Origin: Molossus alvarezi
Taxonomy: Eukaryota > Chordata > Mammalia > Chiroptera > Molossidae
Direction: 5' to 3'
Length of the DNA stretch: 64,000 nt
Assembly: GCA_037176705.1 (NCBI GenBank)
Contig: CM073885.1
Location: forward strand, 216,702,290 to 216,766,289
The notes under the pieces are model-generated. The model was not told the origin of the DNA. It was given only the letters and a program-made list of their open reading frames with translations, and ran no database searches. A program made the translations under genes and the position numbers. Shown here one piece after another: positions 26,470-37,162 of the stretch (positions within the stretch are counted from its first letter, which is position 1; the number at the start of each line of letters is the position of its first letter).

Positions 26470-26788
26470 CCTTTTTGGTTCTGATTGAGTAATTTTTCTT
26501 ACCCTGTCTTCTAATTTACTGATCCATCCTCGGCTTCCTCTGATCTGTTGGTTATTTCTTCCAATGTGCTCTTTATTTCTGCTATGTCATTTTTCATTTC
26601 TACTTGGTGGTTTTCATTTCCAATTGGTTGATTTTCATTGTTTCTATATCTTTATTCATGCTGTTGAGCTTCCTCATAATCATTAGCCTGAGCTCTACCT
26701 ATGAAAACTTGCTTAACTTCATTCCATTTAGCCCTTCTGTAGAATTCTCTTGTTTTTTCATTTGGGATTTATTTCTTTGCCTCACCAT
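25887..26788 (-). pseudogene. L1-C ORF1 pseudogene
   Basis: The start ATGGTGAGGCAAAG is at 26788-26775 and the ancestral stop TAA is at 25889-25887. Several stops and frameshifts break it. Recognisable pieces include the RNA-recognition-motif region with DVPEEGVKEQG and ENFPNLVKEK (within 26207-26401). A TG/CA dinucleotide array at about 26435-26468 has expanded inside the part that precedes the RNA-recognition motif. Confidence 0.85.
26435..26468. repeat. (TG)n microsatellite inside L1-C ORF1
   Basis: About sixteen TG units, within the ORF1 remnant. Confidence 0.95.
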
Positions 26789-27955
26789 TTTGCCTGTCTC
26801 AGCAGGATTTAATGTCTGCCACAATTTTCCTGTGAGTGTTGGTGTTCCGCTGATTGTGGCTCCCTCTGCTGGGTTTGGATGAGTATTGAAGGGACCATGA
26901 CTAACTCCAATGTCTATTCTTATTTTCCTGGGGAGAGTCTCAGACCAAGCAAAGATTCAATTACCCCAGAGCTTTTGCCTGCAGACTATTAATCTCAGTT
27001 ACTTATTAATCTCAGGTTGTAACCCTCAGCTGAATGAAAAATCCCACAGGTGGGCAAGGTAAGAGAATTTCTAGCAGGTCAGACAATTATTTCCCCCTGG
27101 GCTAAACTTGCTTTGAGAAGAAAATTGTTTCTGCAGTGTGGGTTATTGGCTCAGTGCAGGGACCCAGGCCTCAGCCTTCATAGGTCAATCATCAGAGCCA
27201 TGGTCCACAACACTGAGAGCCAAGCCCAAGAATCACAGCCTTCACAATCTCATCTCTACCTACTGGCTTGCTGGTAGTCTCTGGCTGTTAATGAGCCTCA
27301 GGTTTCACTTCTCTGGGCAAGGTGGTGCTAAATTCCTGAGAGAGGGGCAGTTGCTTTTCCCCCAGGCTAAAGCTGCTCTGGGAAGGGCCTTCTTGAGGAA
27401 GATAGCTACTATCTTGTGGGAAAGAGACTAAGCATGGAGCTCCTGATGGCCTCCTTCCCAGCTCTCTCCCCAGTGCCATGAACCCCTGACCCTCTCCTCA
27501 CACAGTTTCATTCCAGTCCACCCTCCTTCTGATGGAGCCAAATGTTAGTGGCTGTAGCTGTAAATTAGTGCACCTTCCCCTGCTGGATAAAAACCTCTGC
27601 TCTAGTGATTTTCTCAGCCAGGTGTTATGTGAGCACCTTTTCCTGTTCTGCCACTCTGTGCTGGGGAGCTGGCTTGGGGTTTTAACTCCCAATTTCTCAG
27701 TGGGAACTGCTCACAGCTAAGACAGCCCTTAGCTGCTGCCTGTGGGCATCCAGCCAGTCCTCTTGCACCTCTTCAGCTCCTACCAGTTTTGATTTGGGGG
27801 TCCTCTTTATGTCCTTGGTTATAAGGGTTCTCTCCAGATGCTCTTTAGTTGGTTCTTACTAATCACTTGTCTTTACTGTAGTTGTAATTTCAGTTTGGTC
27901 TTGTGAAATGGTCTGTGTAGCTTCCATTCACTCTGCCACCATTTTTTTTGTATCC
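26789..27955 (-). promoter_or_regulatory. L1-C 5' UTR remnant
   Basis: About 1.17 kb upstream of ORF1 on the minus strand, beginning with the YY1-like AAAATGGTGGC. It is GC-richer than the flanks but poor in CpG. It shares CCAAACTG(A/G)AATTACAACTA with the L1-A 5' UTR, so both belong to one promoter lineage. Confidence 0.7.
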
Positions 27956-28913
27956 TCAATTTGAGTCAACTTTTGAGAACCATAGAGCCTTAAAGCCTCT
28001 GTGATGATTAGCTGAGGCCTTACTTATAACTTCACTGCTATTCAGCTTTTCACTCGGCCTGGTACCACCTTGCTTACTTCTTTAGAGGTATATATCCCAA
28101 AACCATTCTTCAATAAAACTTCAGCATGCAACTCCCTATCTCAAAGTCTGGTTTCAGCTAACTTGATCTCTGTTCATGTTGAAGGCTTGTCTTGGGCTCC
28201 ACAAGATGAGTAGGTCTCTGCACCTGCCAATTAGAATCTTAAAAGTTTACAATGTGGCTTTAACAAGGTTTAGTCACAGAGTCAGTCCAGCAGCTCACTC
28301 TCTCAATGCTGCATCCTTGAAAATTGCTCCTGAAGTAACTAGGTTTCCATGGAAGAGTTTCAGACTGTGTAAGCAAACATAATAGAATCTACAGAAAGAA
28401 GTGCTCATATTCAGAAAAAGAAAAGTGTGAAGGTGATTGTAATATTTTTTAGTTAGGTAAGAGACTAGTAGTCCAGGAAAATAGTGGCTACACCTTATCC
28501 TTTGGGTAAAGAATAAGAAAAATAAAATTTATTTGGAAAAAAAGGTGTCTAGTTTAGATAATATTATTGACTTCCTCATTCTAAAGAATTAAATCAGCAT
28601 ATACTAGAAAGGTTGAAAAGGAGTTGTCTCTGGGTAAATGACAAATAAAACACACAAAAAAGTCTTAAGATGTGCTCAAAAATACATTATGGTCATGAAA
28701 TGAACAACTACAATTAGCAAAGATGGTATATAGCTCTGATATAAGATTATATTTGAAAAAACTGAAATTCTAGAAAGTAGAATTTTAAAATATGCAGGAT
28801 TAAAGTCTATAAAATTCTAAAATTTATAAAAATGGATTTACCTATTAAATATTAAGATACTAGAATTAATGTATTCTCTTTGACACTCAAAAAAGGAAGT
28901 TTTACAGTAGAGA
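27956..28913. other. No gene recognised
   Basis: No supported feature. Confidence 0.4.
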
Positions 28914-29188
28914 AAAGAAAATGCACTAATCCTGGCCTGTTTGGCTCAGCGGTTAGAGCGTTGGCCTGCGGTCCAGAGAGACCCGGGTTCGTTTTCTGCT
29001 AAGGGTATGTACCTCAGTTGCAGTGTGTGCCCGGACCTGGTTGGGTTGTGCGGGTGGCAGCCCCTCGATGTGTACCTTTCATGTTGATGTTTCTCTCTCT
29101 CTCCCCCTCTCTCCCTCCCACTCTATCTGAATAAAAATGGGAAAAATGTCCTCGGGTGAGGATAAAAACAAAGAAAGAAAATGCACTA
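28914..29188 (+). mobile_element. Ves-type SINE with perfect 15-bp duplication
   Basis: The element is about 28929-29173. The tRNA-like head TGTTTGGCTCAGCGGTTAGA is followed by a GGTTGGGTTGTGCGGGTGGC middle, a CT-rich run, and the tail GTCCTCGGGTGAGGAT (29148-29163) plus A-rich DNA. The duplication aaagaaaatgcacta is identical on both sides (28914-28928 and 29174-29188), so insertion was fairly recent. Confidence 0.95.
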
Positions 29189-29549
29189 GATTTTTACAAT
29201 AACACAAAAGCTCTTTAAACAAACAGTTATTGAGCATATTTGTGGCTAAGGCACTCTGTAAATAGCAGGTGCTCAATAAATAGCTCATAAATTTTGTGCT
29301 ATTTCTATTTTCCAAGACCAAAATTATTAAATAAATGTCTAAAGTACTTACTTTAAGCAGTTAAATAGTCAACTGGAACTCATTAACTTTAAAACTTAAG
29401 TTAAAAATGCAAATATTTTCAAGAGATATTTCATTAAATTTAATGTTGATAGATTCATATTAGGTAATTGAAATAAAGTAGAGACTTTCCAGGTATACCT
29501 GTAAGTTTTATGTTATAAAATAAATATCAATCTTTCCTATTAAACATAT
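29189..29549. other. No gene; possible MIR/L2 scrap
   Basis: The stretch AGCAGGTGCTCAATAAATAG at 29263-29282 resembles the 3' end of an L2 or MIR element. Nothing else recognised. Confidence 0.4.
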
Positions 29550-29788
29550 CTTGGTTAGAGCATTGACTTGTGGACTGAAGAGTTACGGGTTCAATTCCCA
29601 GTCAAGGTATGTATCTCAGTTGCAGTTTCGATCCCCAACCCAAGGTGGGATGGTGAGGGAGACAACCAATTGATGTATCTCTCTCACATTCATGTCTCTC
29701 TCTCTCTTTCTCTTCCTCTTTCCCTTCCACTCTATCTAAAAATCAGTGGAAAAATATCCTTGGGTGAGAATTAAAAGAAAAAAAAAGA
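29550..29788 (+). mobile_element. Ves-type SINE, 5'-truncated
   Basis: The first bases of the tRNA-like head are missing; it starts at about CTTGGTTAGAGCATTGAC. B-box-like GGGTTCAATTCCC, a CT-rich run and the tail ATCCTTGGGTGAGAAT (29756-29771) are present. It is more diverged than the neighbouring copies. Confidence 0.88.
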
Positions 29789-30180
29789 ATTGAGTGATAT
29801 GTTATTAATCTATCAGTGTGGAGCCAAATGTATTGGAAATCTTTCGACATATTTTTCACCTTTGTAAATAATAGTTTATAGAGGCTTCACATTTACATTA
29901 CAGTCTTCCTATCACCATTACCACATCAGTCCATAGTAGCAAATTCATTCTTATACTATCTTTGAGATATAGGTGAAGGAGAAAGAATATGACATATACT
30001 AGTAAAGGAGAAAGACTTTGATAAAATCTGTGGAATAAAGTAAAATTGGGCTAAATGAGTGGTAACTCACAACATGTAAATAAAGCAGTCCTCATAGAAT
30101 GTTGAAGGATGGATTGATAAAATATAGAGAGGAGTCTTGGAGGAATCCCAATGGGACAGAATTGGTAGGGCGAAATAATG
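29789..30180. other. No gene recognised
   Basis: No supported feature. Confidence 0.4.
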
Positions 30181-30456
30181 AAATTTAAGCCCTGGCTGGT
30201 TTGGCTTAGCAGTCGGAGCATCAGCCCGTGGACCGAAGAGTTGCGGGTTTGATTCCAGTCAAGGGCACATAACTCAGTTGCGGTTCAATCCCTGGCTTTG
30301 GTCCAGGTCGTGAGGCTGGAAAACAATCAATGTGTCTTACTCACATTGATGTTTCTCTCTCTCCCTCCCTCCCTCCTGCTCTATCTGAAGATATATGGAA
30401 AAATATCCTCAGGTGAGGATTTAAAAAAAGAAAAGAAAAGAAAAAGAAAATTTAAG
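30181..30456 (+). mobile_element. Ves-type SINE
   Basis: The head is CCCTGGCTGGTTTGGCTTAG. The tail ATCCTCAGGTGAGGAT (30405-30420) has a perfect 6-bp stem and is followed by an (AAAAG)-rich run. The short duplication aaatttaag lies at 30181-30189 and 30448-30456. Confidence 0.92.
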
Positions 30457-30539
30457 TGATATGCATAAAATGCTGCCTTGGAGTTTTAAAATAAAGGATG
30501 GGGAAGATCTAGCCCAAAAGCAGTGAAAATGTGATCTTT

Positions 30540-30690
30540 GGGAAAGGGACTTAGCCTTCTAAGTCTCAGCTCTGTCATGCATGTGATGGCAGTAATGATA
30601 AGATTGCTACAAAGAATAAAGGTGCTATGTATACAGAATGCACAGTGTTTAGCATTTAGTCAGGGCTCAATACATTTCAGCTAATGCTCT
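30540..30690 (-). repeat. MIR SINE remnant
   Basis: Reverse MIR order: TTCTAAGTCTCAGCTCTGTC, GGCAGTAATGATAAGATTGC, and a far end CATTTAGTCAGGGCTCAATA. The stretch from 30648 onward is the likely source of the segment found inside the SINE at 31944. Confidence 0.6.
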
Positions 30691-30763
30691 GATTAAATAT
30701 TTTATAGAGCATAACTGGAATCTGCCAAATATCTCATTAGCCCCATCATAAACTATCAAAATA
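30648..30763 (+). repeat. Segment duplicated at 31971 (source copy)
   Basis: About 116 bp running from the middle of the MIR into non-repeat DNA. It is about 88 percent identical by eye, with one 3-nt gap, to 31971-32089. The MIR continues upstream of 30648, so this location is taken as ancestral. Confidence 0.85.
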
Positions 30764-30929
30764 AAACATAATGAAAAATAGCATGTGCTGTTCAATAGAA
30801 CACTGTTTCTCTTCTATCATTAAAACTGAATTACTCTTAAGAATATAGACTATTAGTAATATTTCAAGATAAAAGAGTTAGGCACGATTTTGATAGTGAA
30901 AACATGAACTTTGAAATGAGATTTACCAG

Positions 30930-31110
30930 CTCTGTCACAAGCTATGATTTGGGGCATGTTACTTAAGGTCCCTATACCTCAGTTTCTTATCTGTAAAATG
31001 GGAATAAAAATGGCTAAATCGTTGGGTTGTTGGAAGGGAGGATTCTGAGTATTAAATGAGCAAATGGGAAATGTTCAATAGTATTAATTTTTGTAATCAT
31101 TAACAATGTG
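30930..31110 (-). repeat. MIR SINE remnant
   Basis: Contains CCTCAGTTTCTTATCTGTAA, AATGGGAATAAAAATGGC and GTTGGGTTGTTGGAAGG, the usual order of a MIR read in reverse. Confidence 0.75.
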
Positions 31111-31930
31111 TATTTATCATGTAAATTAAACAATTTAAACTGTAAGAGAACTAAAAGGGCTTTGACAATACTATATAGGTCTTCACAATAAGTCTTGGTT
31201 TTAAATACAAATAAACCAGAAATAAGTGAGAAAATATATATTTTACATTGCAATTTAATAAAATTAAACTTTCATTATCTATACGAGGTTAAGTAGAATT
31301 ATTCATTCCCATGCTTACAGCTCATATTATTTAATTGACAAGAGATTAAATTAGTTCCACATTTTTATATTCTTAATAATACTGTTAAGAACGTATTGTA
31401 TGCAAAATTTTATCCTTAAGGCTTTCATTAAATATTCATTAAATACTAACTTCTTGTCAGGGTTGAATTCTTGAAAACTGGAGAGAAACTCAGTTCAAAA
31501 TTGAGCTTCCCCCATACTTCCTTTTCTGCTGATCCCTTGTATTTCACAATGTTCTCCATTATATTTTTTTCAGTTTTATTTGAAATAAAAGTTATACTTG
31601 TTGAATTGTCAACATCCAATAAGGCTGTGATTTTCTGATTATATAATGCATACTTTTTTTTTTTTTTTTTTTTTTTCACAAGAACTGAAACCATAAAACA
31701 AGAGACTGAGTCTATCAACTTGGTCCATTTGTTCACAGTGCTTCAAAAATCATTTCACCCTGCAGTCATTTATAACTCTATCAACATGTTTTACTCACCA
31801 AAGACACGAAAATGTTAGTAAGAGGGAATAAAAGCTAATGCATTTTCACTTAAGCCAAAAAATCGAAGTAAAATAAAATATAAAAAGAAATTTGAGAGTA
31901 TTTAAAGGTTTTTGAGGATCATTGCCAGTT
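31111..31930. other. No gene; poly-T run
   Basis: An uninterrupted T run of 23 lies at 31654-31676. No exon-like frame or RNA gene recognised. Confidence 0.45.
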
Positions 31931-32291
31931 AAAAGTGATAAAACTGCCCTGGTGGGTGTGGTTAAGTTGGTTTAACATTTAGTCAGGGCTCAATACATTT
32001 TAGCTAATGTTATCATGATTAAGTATCTTGTACAACATAATTGGAATTTGCCAAATATCTCATTAGCCCCATCACAAAATATCAAAATAGTTTTTTAAGC
32101 ATCCTCCCTTACACCAAAAGGTGGTGGATTTGATTCATGGTCAGGCACATACCCAGGTTTCAGGTTCAATACCCCTGTCACGTGTGCGGAAGGCAACCAA
32201 TCAATGTTTCTCACAACAATGTTTCTCTCTCTCCCTCCATATCCCTCCTTCTCTAAAATCAAATATTAAAAAAGAAAAAAAAGTTATAACA
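31931..32291 (+). mobile_element. Ves-type SINE split by a copied 118-bp segment
   Basis: The SINE head is at 31946-31972 (CCCTGGTGGGTGTGGTTAAG) and the body resumes at about 32091 (AAGCATCCTCCCTTACACCA) through a CT-rich run to TCTAAAATCAAATATT and A-rich sequence. Between them, 31971-32089 is a near copy of 30648-30763. Flanking duplications aaaagtgataaaa (31931-31943) and aaaagttataaca (32279-32291), with two mismatches, bracket the whole unit. The SINE therefore inserted as one piece and was later interrupted. This copy has the plain Ves tail without the GAGGAT hairpin. Confidence 0.85.
31971..32089 (+). repeat. Templated insertion inside a Ves SINE
   Basis: About 88 percent identical to 30648-30763, same orientation, with a 3-nt insertion. 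It sits in the A-box region of the host SINE. A GTTT microhomology exists at the left join. See the finding on this segment. Confidence 0.85.
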
Positions 32292-33314
32292 TCCCCCTAA
32301 TTTTCCTTGCAATTAGGTAAGAAGGAAATCAGAAATTTTGGTAGAATAAGCCTGTTCAATAGATGGAGTGTGTTTAACATCCGCAACTTATTGGAGTAAA
32401 CAAAGAACATTAGCAATCTGTACATGACTTTCTTCAGACAGACAAGTTGCTTCCACTTTAGAAGTGTTATATTTTAAATTAAAATTGAATCTATGCATTT
32501 CCAAACTTTCATACTTGCATATTTAAAGCTCATTTTCAAATGAATTTGTGTATCTTTTAAATTTTTCCATGATGGCTATAAGAATGCGGGAGAAATGTCT
32601 AGGAAATAAGCTCCATTTCCTTTCCTCCCTGCTTTCCAAGAATGTCCCCAAACAAATCAAATTTACAGAGTTGAATAAAAAAAAAAGCAATTTCTAAACA
32701 CAGTAATGAGATTTATAACTTAAGAATAAAAAATAAAACCTTCAAGAATCAACCTGCTGCTTATGATAGAACCAAGGGACCAGTTGGTTGGACAGTTGTT
32801 ACTACCTAAGGATTAACATGGCTTCCTTCTTGCTCTATAACTTTAATTTTGAACAGTTTACCCCTAAATAGATTGATATGAAATAAATAGTAAATAAAAT
32901 TTTATATCTGTTGTTTCAGAAATGGGCAAAAGACATGACACTGAAGATAACCATGAACAAGTGTTCATTCCCACATTCTGAAGAGAAATAGTAGGATTTA
33001 CTGGATACCTGGCAGATGCTCCCACTCTCTATTTTTTTTTTCACCTTGCTAAGAGAAAACTAGAAATTTATGAAGAGAAAAATTTGTAGGATTAAAGTTA
33101 GCTTTGTCCCTCTCCTTTCCCTTGGGATGGGAAGAAAGCTGGAGTGATATAAGAAGGTACATCCAGGAGATAGTGGTCATTAGAGGGGCAAATTTCATTT
33201 TTTCATTTGGCAGGATAAGAATGTGTTAGTTCCGGTGGGTCAAACTGTCAGGTGAAGGTTTAAGGACTGCTCTCTCCTCTTACCTATATTAGAAGACTGC
33301 TTTTTGGGACAAGG
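32292..33314. other. No gene recognised
   Basis: No supported feature. Confidence 0.4.
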
Positions 33315-33490
33315 GGAACTCAGCCCTAATAATAATAAACAGTATTGCATGCTATATGCCAGGCACTGTTCTAAACATTGAATATATCTTAAATTATTGT
33401 ATCTAAGTGGAGGGTACAATTCCAAGTTTAAAAATGGAAATTTCAGAGATTTAGTAACTTCCCAGTGTTGCAGAGATAGTTAATGGTCCA
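33315..33490 (+). repeat. MIR SINE remnant
   Basis: Contains ATATGCCAGGCACTGTTCTA followed by a degraded core and TTCAGAGATTTAGTAACTTC. Confidence 0.75.
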
Positions 33491-33558
33491 TGATATTTTC
33501 TTTATGTCTGGGACATTATATAGTAAGAGAAAGGGAACTGGAGTAGCAAAGAGATTAA

Positions 33559-34285
33559 CTCACACTGCCAGAATGGCTGCTATCAACAAATCATCAAACA
33601 ACAAGTGCTGGTGAGGATGTAGAGAAAAGGATGCTCTAGTACACTGCTGGTGGGGACGCAGACAGGTGCAGTCACTCTGGAAAACAGCATGAAGTTTACT
33701 CAAAAAATTAAAAAAATGTAACTGCTATTTGACCCAGTGATCCCACTTCTTGGAATATATCCTAGAAGCCTGAAACTCCAATCAGGAAGAATATATGTAC
33801 CCCTATGTTCATAGCAGCAGTATTTACAATAGGTAAGATCTGGAAACAGCCCAAGTGTCCATTAGTAGATCAGTGGATAAGAAAGCTGTGGTACATATAC
33901 ACAATGGAATACTATGCAGCTGTGAAAGAGAAGGACCTCTTATCCTTTGAGACAGCATAGAGGGACCTGGAAAGTATTATGCTAACTGAAATAAGCCAGT
34001 CAGAGAAAGACAAGTATCATGTGATTTCACTATATGTGGAATCTAATGAACAAAATAAACTGAAGGTCAAAATGGATCCAGAGACATGGAAGCAGTGAAC
34101 AGACTGACGAACCTCAGAGGGAAGGAGGAAGAGGGGGCAGGAAGAGATAAACCAAAGAACTTATATACATATATGCATAACCAATGGACACAGACAATAG
34201 TGTGGAGAAGGCAGGGCAGGAGCAGGGAGGAGAGGGTCAATGGGTGAGAAGAGAGGGGACATCTGTAATACTTTCAATAATAAAG
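33559..34285 (+). mobile_element. 5'-truncated LINE-1, 3' end
   Basis: It starts inside ORF2 at CACTGCCAGAATGGCTGC, matching L1-A near 59500, and continues through the Cys-rich region and a G-rich 3' UTR to ACTTTCAATAATAAAG near 34285. Several stops and indels are present. It belongs to the same lineage as L1-A and L1-B. No clear target-site duplication seen. Confidence 0.9.
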
Positions 34286-34645
34286 GTAATTCTTTATGAA
34301 AGCGAATTGCTTCTTTTATTTGTATTCCAGTATCACCTTCTATGTGTATTCTCCACCAGTTTCTGAGGCTGTAAATTTCCAGGGTCTTCCCCAAATTTCT
34401 GGGAAGTTCTGGTGGGCTAATGATCTCTAGGTTCTTGACTTCTCAGGAGCTGCCTCTACATTTGGCTCTGTGGATGTGGACACAAAATTATCCCTTTTCC
34501 AGTTTCCATACCAAAATGTTTCTCACACTAAGCAATCCTGAGCTCAGGGCACTTGACTAAATATTTTGTAGTGGCTGGTCAGGATCACATTGTGCATCTT
34601 ACACATTTTGCCATCTGTTCAATGACTTTTGGCTAATCCTACACT
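34286..34645. other. No gene recognised
   Basis: Spacer between the L1 tail and the left arm of the large inverted repeat. Confidence 0.4.
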
Positions 34646-34890
34646 GTATTACATTCTGTTTCTAATTCTGTCCTGCTTTTATGCTTCCCTCTTCCCTTTC
34701 AATGCTCTAGAAATATTTCTTTCTTTCTCCCCTCCTCTATACCTCTAGGTCCCTGGGAAACTGAAACATTGGGTAGTCCTAATTTGGTGCCTAAATAGAA
34801 ATGTCCTCATCTGCCCATTTCCAACATTCTAGATCCTAACTTCCAAGTTTTACAGGCTTTTCACCTCCTTGCCTTCACTGGCCTCTCACA
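34646..34890 (+). repeat. Left arm of a 245-bp inverted repeat
   Basis: This is the reverse complement of 35324-35568. My base-by-base reading finds nine mismatches and no gap over 245 positions, about 96 percent identity. The arms enclose a 433-bp spacer. No terminal duplication flanks the pair (CTACACT on the left, TGCTATT on the right), so a transposon origin is not supported. The arm matches no repeat family I know. Confidence 0.95.
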
Positions 34891-35323
34891 ATGGTTTGCC
34901 TTTGGCACTAACTCCCTGTGATTTCTCTTGTTTACCTGACTTCTTCTCTCTGCACACCTGGGTCCAACTTGTCTCTCATCCTTAGTTAAATTTCCACCTC
35001 ATCAATCCACTGGTTGATGGAACGTTAACAAACATGTGCATGCACAGAATTCACATGAGAGATTTCCCCCTGCAATGGGAAGGTATACACCTAATACACT
35101 TTCAAGGGAGAGAGAGACTATTTTTCATAATCACGTTAGGTAGGAGTAGGTCGGGAAAGGAACTAAAACACTACTACACAGTTTCCAAAGATTACATTTT
35201 TCATAAAATTTTAGAGTTGGAACACATCTTAGAGATAATTCATTTTAATACCCTCAGTATAAGAATGAGGAAACTGAGGCCCAGAGGATTAAATAGCCTG
35301 CTGATGACCCCATAGCTAGAAAC
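34891..35323. other. Spacer of the inverted repeat
   Basis: A 433-bp single-copy spacer. Its right part (about 35205-35321; GAGGAAACTGAGGCCCAGAG, CCCCATAGCTAG) resembles an ancient MIR-like repeat that seems to run into the right arm. Confidence 0.6.
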
Positions 35324-35568
35324 TGTGAGAGGCCAGTGAAGGAAAGGAGGTGAAAAGCCTGTAGAACTTGGAAGTTAGGATCTAGAATGTTGGAAATGGG
35401 CAGATGAAGACATTTCTATTTAGGCACCAAATTAGGACTAGCCAATGCTTCAGTTTCCCAGGGACCTAGAGGTATAGAGGAGGAGAGAAAGAAAGAAATA
35501 TTTCTAAAGCATTGAAAGGGAAGAGGGAAGCATAAAAGCAGCACAGAATTAGAAAGAGAATGTAATAC
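35324..35568 (-). repeat. Right arm of a 245-bp inverted repeat
   Basis: Partner of 34646-34890, same length with no indels. A MIR-like sequence appears to continue across its inner edge, hinting that this arm is the original location and the left arm the inverted copy. A transcript crossing both arms would fold into a long, nearly perfect duplex. Confidence 0.95.
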
Positions 35569-35744
35569 TGCTATTTCAGGGTTGTTTCCATCATTCAATA
35601 TTGTCCTTCTTTGTAATCCAATGTTTCTGGTACTATTAATATAAAAAAAATGTATTATTCTCCAGCACTAAAAAAATTAATGGAATACTAAGTATTTGTA
35701 CGGCCATTTTTGTGGCTGAGAAATGAAGGACAAAAAAATATGTG
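35569..35744. other. No gene recognised
   Basis: No supported feature. Confidence 0.4.
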
Positions 35745-37133
35745 GTGGGTAACTAAAATTCATATAGAATCTCAAGGGACCCCAAATAGCCAAAATAATC
35801 TTTAAAAAGAACAAAGCTAGAGGTCTCGCATTTCCTGGTTTTAAAACTCACTATAAAGTAATCAAACAGTGTGGTACTAGCACAAATACAGACATAAGAC
35901 CAATAGAATGTAAGAGCCCAGAAATAAATCCTCACATGTATGGTCAAATGATTTTTAGCAAGGGTGCCAAGATTATTCCATGAGGAAAAGGATGATCTTT
36001 TCAACCAATGGTGTTGAGAAAACTGGATATCCACATGCAAAAGAATGAAGTTAAACTCTTATCTTACATCATAAACAAAAGTGAACTCAAAATAGACAGA
36101 AGACTTAACATGAGATCTAAAAGTATAAAACTCTCAGAAGAAACAATAGAGGAAAAGCTTTATGACACTGGATTGCAATAATTTCTAGATATGACACCAA
36201 AAGCACAGATAACAAAAGAATCTCAGATAAACTGGATTTTATAAAAATTACAAACTTTTGGGCATCAAAGGACATTATCAACAGAATGAAAGGCAGCACA
36301 GAGGGTGGATGAAAATATTTTCAAATTATATATTTGATAAGGGATTAATATTGAGAATATATAAACAAACTTCTGCAACTCAACAACAAAAATACAAACA
36401 ACCCAAATAACAAATAAAGCAAAGGGCTTAAAGAAACATTTTTCCAAAGAAGATGTACAAATGGCCAGTAAACATATTAAAAGATTCTCAACATCCCTAA
36501 TCATTAGGGCAATCAAATAAACAAGAAGATACTATTTCACACCCATTAGGATGGCTACTATAAAAACAAATAGATAATAACAACTGTTGACAAGAATGTG
36601 AAGAAATTAGCACATTACTCATGGGGATTTAAAATGGTACAGCCAATGCTGAAAACAGTATAGCAGTTCCTCAAAAAATTAAACATAGAATTACCATATG
36701 ACTCAGCAATTTCAATTCTGGGTATATACTCAAAATAATTGAAAGCAGGGACTTGAACACATATGCGTACAACCATATTCATGCCATCATATTCACAACA
36801 GTAGAAGATAGAAGCGACCCAAGTGCCTAATGATGGATGAATGCATAAACAAGATGTGGCAAATATCTACAATGGAATATTATTCAGCCTGTAAAAGGAA
36901 GGAAATTCTGACACATGCTACAACATGGATGAACCTTGAGGACATTATGGTAACTAAAATAAGTAAGTCATAAAAAGATAAATACTGTGTATTTTCATTT
37001 ATATCAAGTACCTAAAGTAGTCAGATTTAGAGACAGAAAGTAGAATGGTCACTTCCAGGGTCTGGGGTGGGGAGGGAGAATGGAGAATTATTTTCTAGTT
37101 ATCTGTGTTTTACCATAACATAAAATGTTGGTA
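35745..37133 (+). mobile_element. Ancient LINE-1 (L1M-like) 3' fragment
   Basis: It corresponds to the last third of ORF2 and a 3' UTR. Recognisable blocks include CCCCAAATAGCCAAAATAAT, CAATGGTGTTGAGAAAACTG, GTACAAATGGCCAGTAAACA, TTTCACACCCATTAGGATGG and TGGAATATTATTCAGCCTGT, ending in a GGTCTGGGGTGGGGAGGG-type 3' UTR. It is much more diverged than the other L1 copies and belongs to an old mammalian subfamily. No open frame is left. Confidence 0.85.
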
Positions 37134-37162
37134 AATAATTACATTCTTATCTCAGTAATCTT

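Larger units (their letters stand above)
25464..27955 (-). mobile_element. L1-C: 5' part of a LINE-1, 3' half missing
   Basis: On the minus strand this runs from an L1 5' end (about 27955; AAAAAAAATGGTGGCAGAG) through the 5' UTR, ORF1 and the first part of ORF2. It stops abruptly at about 25464, inside the endonuclease domain (at GAGCACCAAAATATAT). The 5' end resembles that of L1-A, with TGGTGGCAG in place of TGGCGGCGG, as expected from CpG decay. There is no A tail, no clear target-site duplication and no 3' half nearby in either orientation. L1 copies usually lose the 5' end, so this shape implies a deletion or rearrangement after insertion. Confidence 0.88.

Noticed and set aside
34646..35568. 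Foldback DNA transposon
   Set aside because: No target-site duplication at either outer edge, and no known terminal motif.
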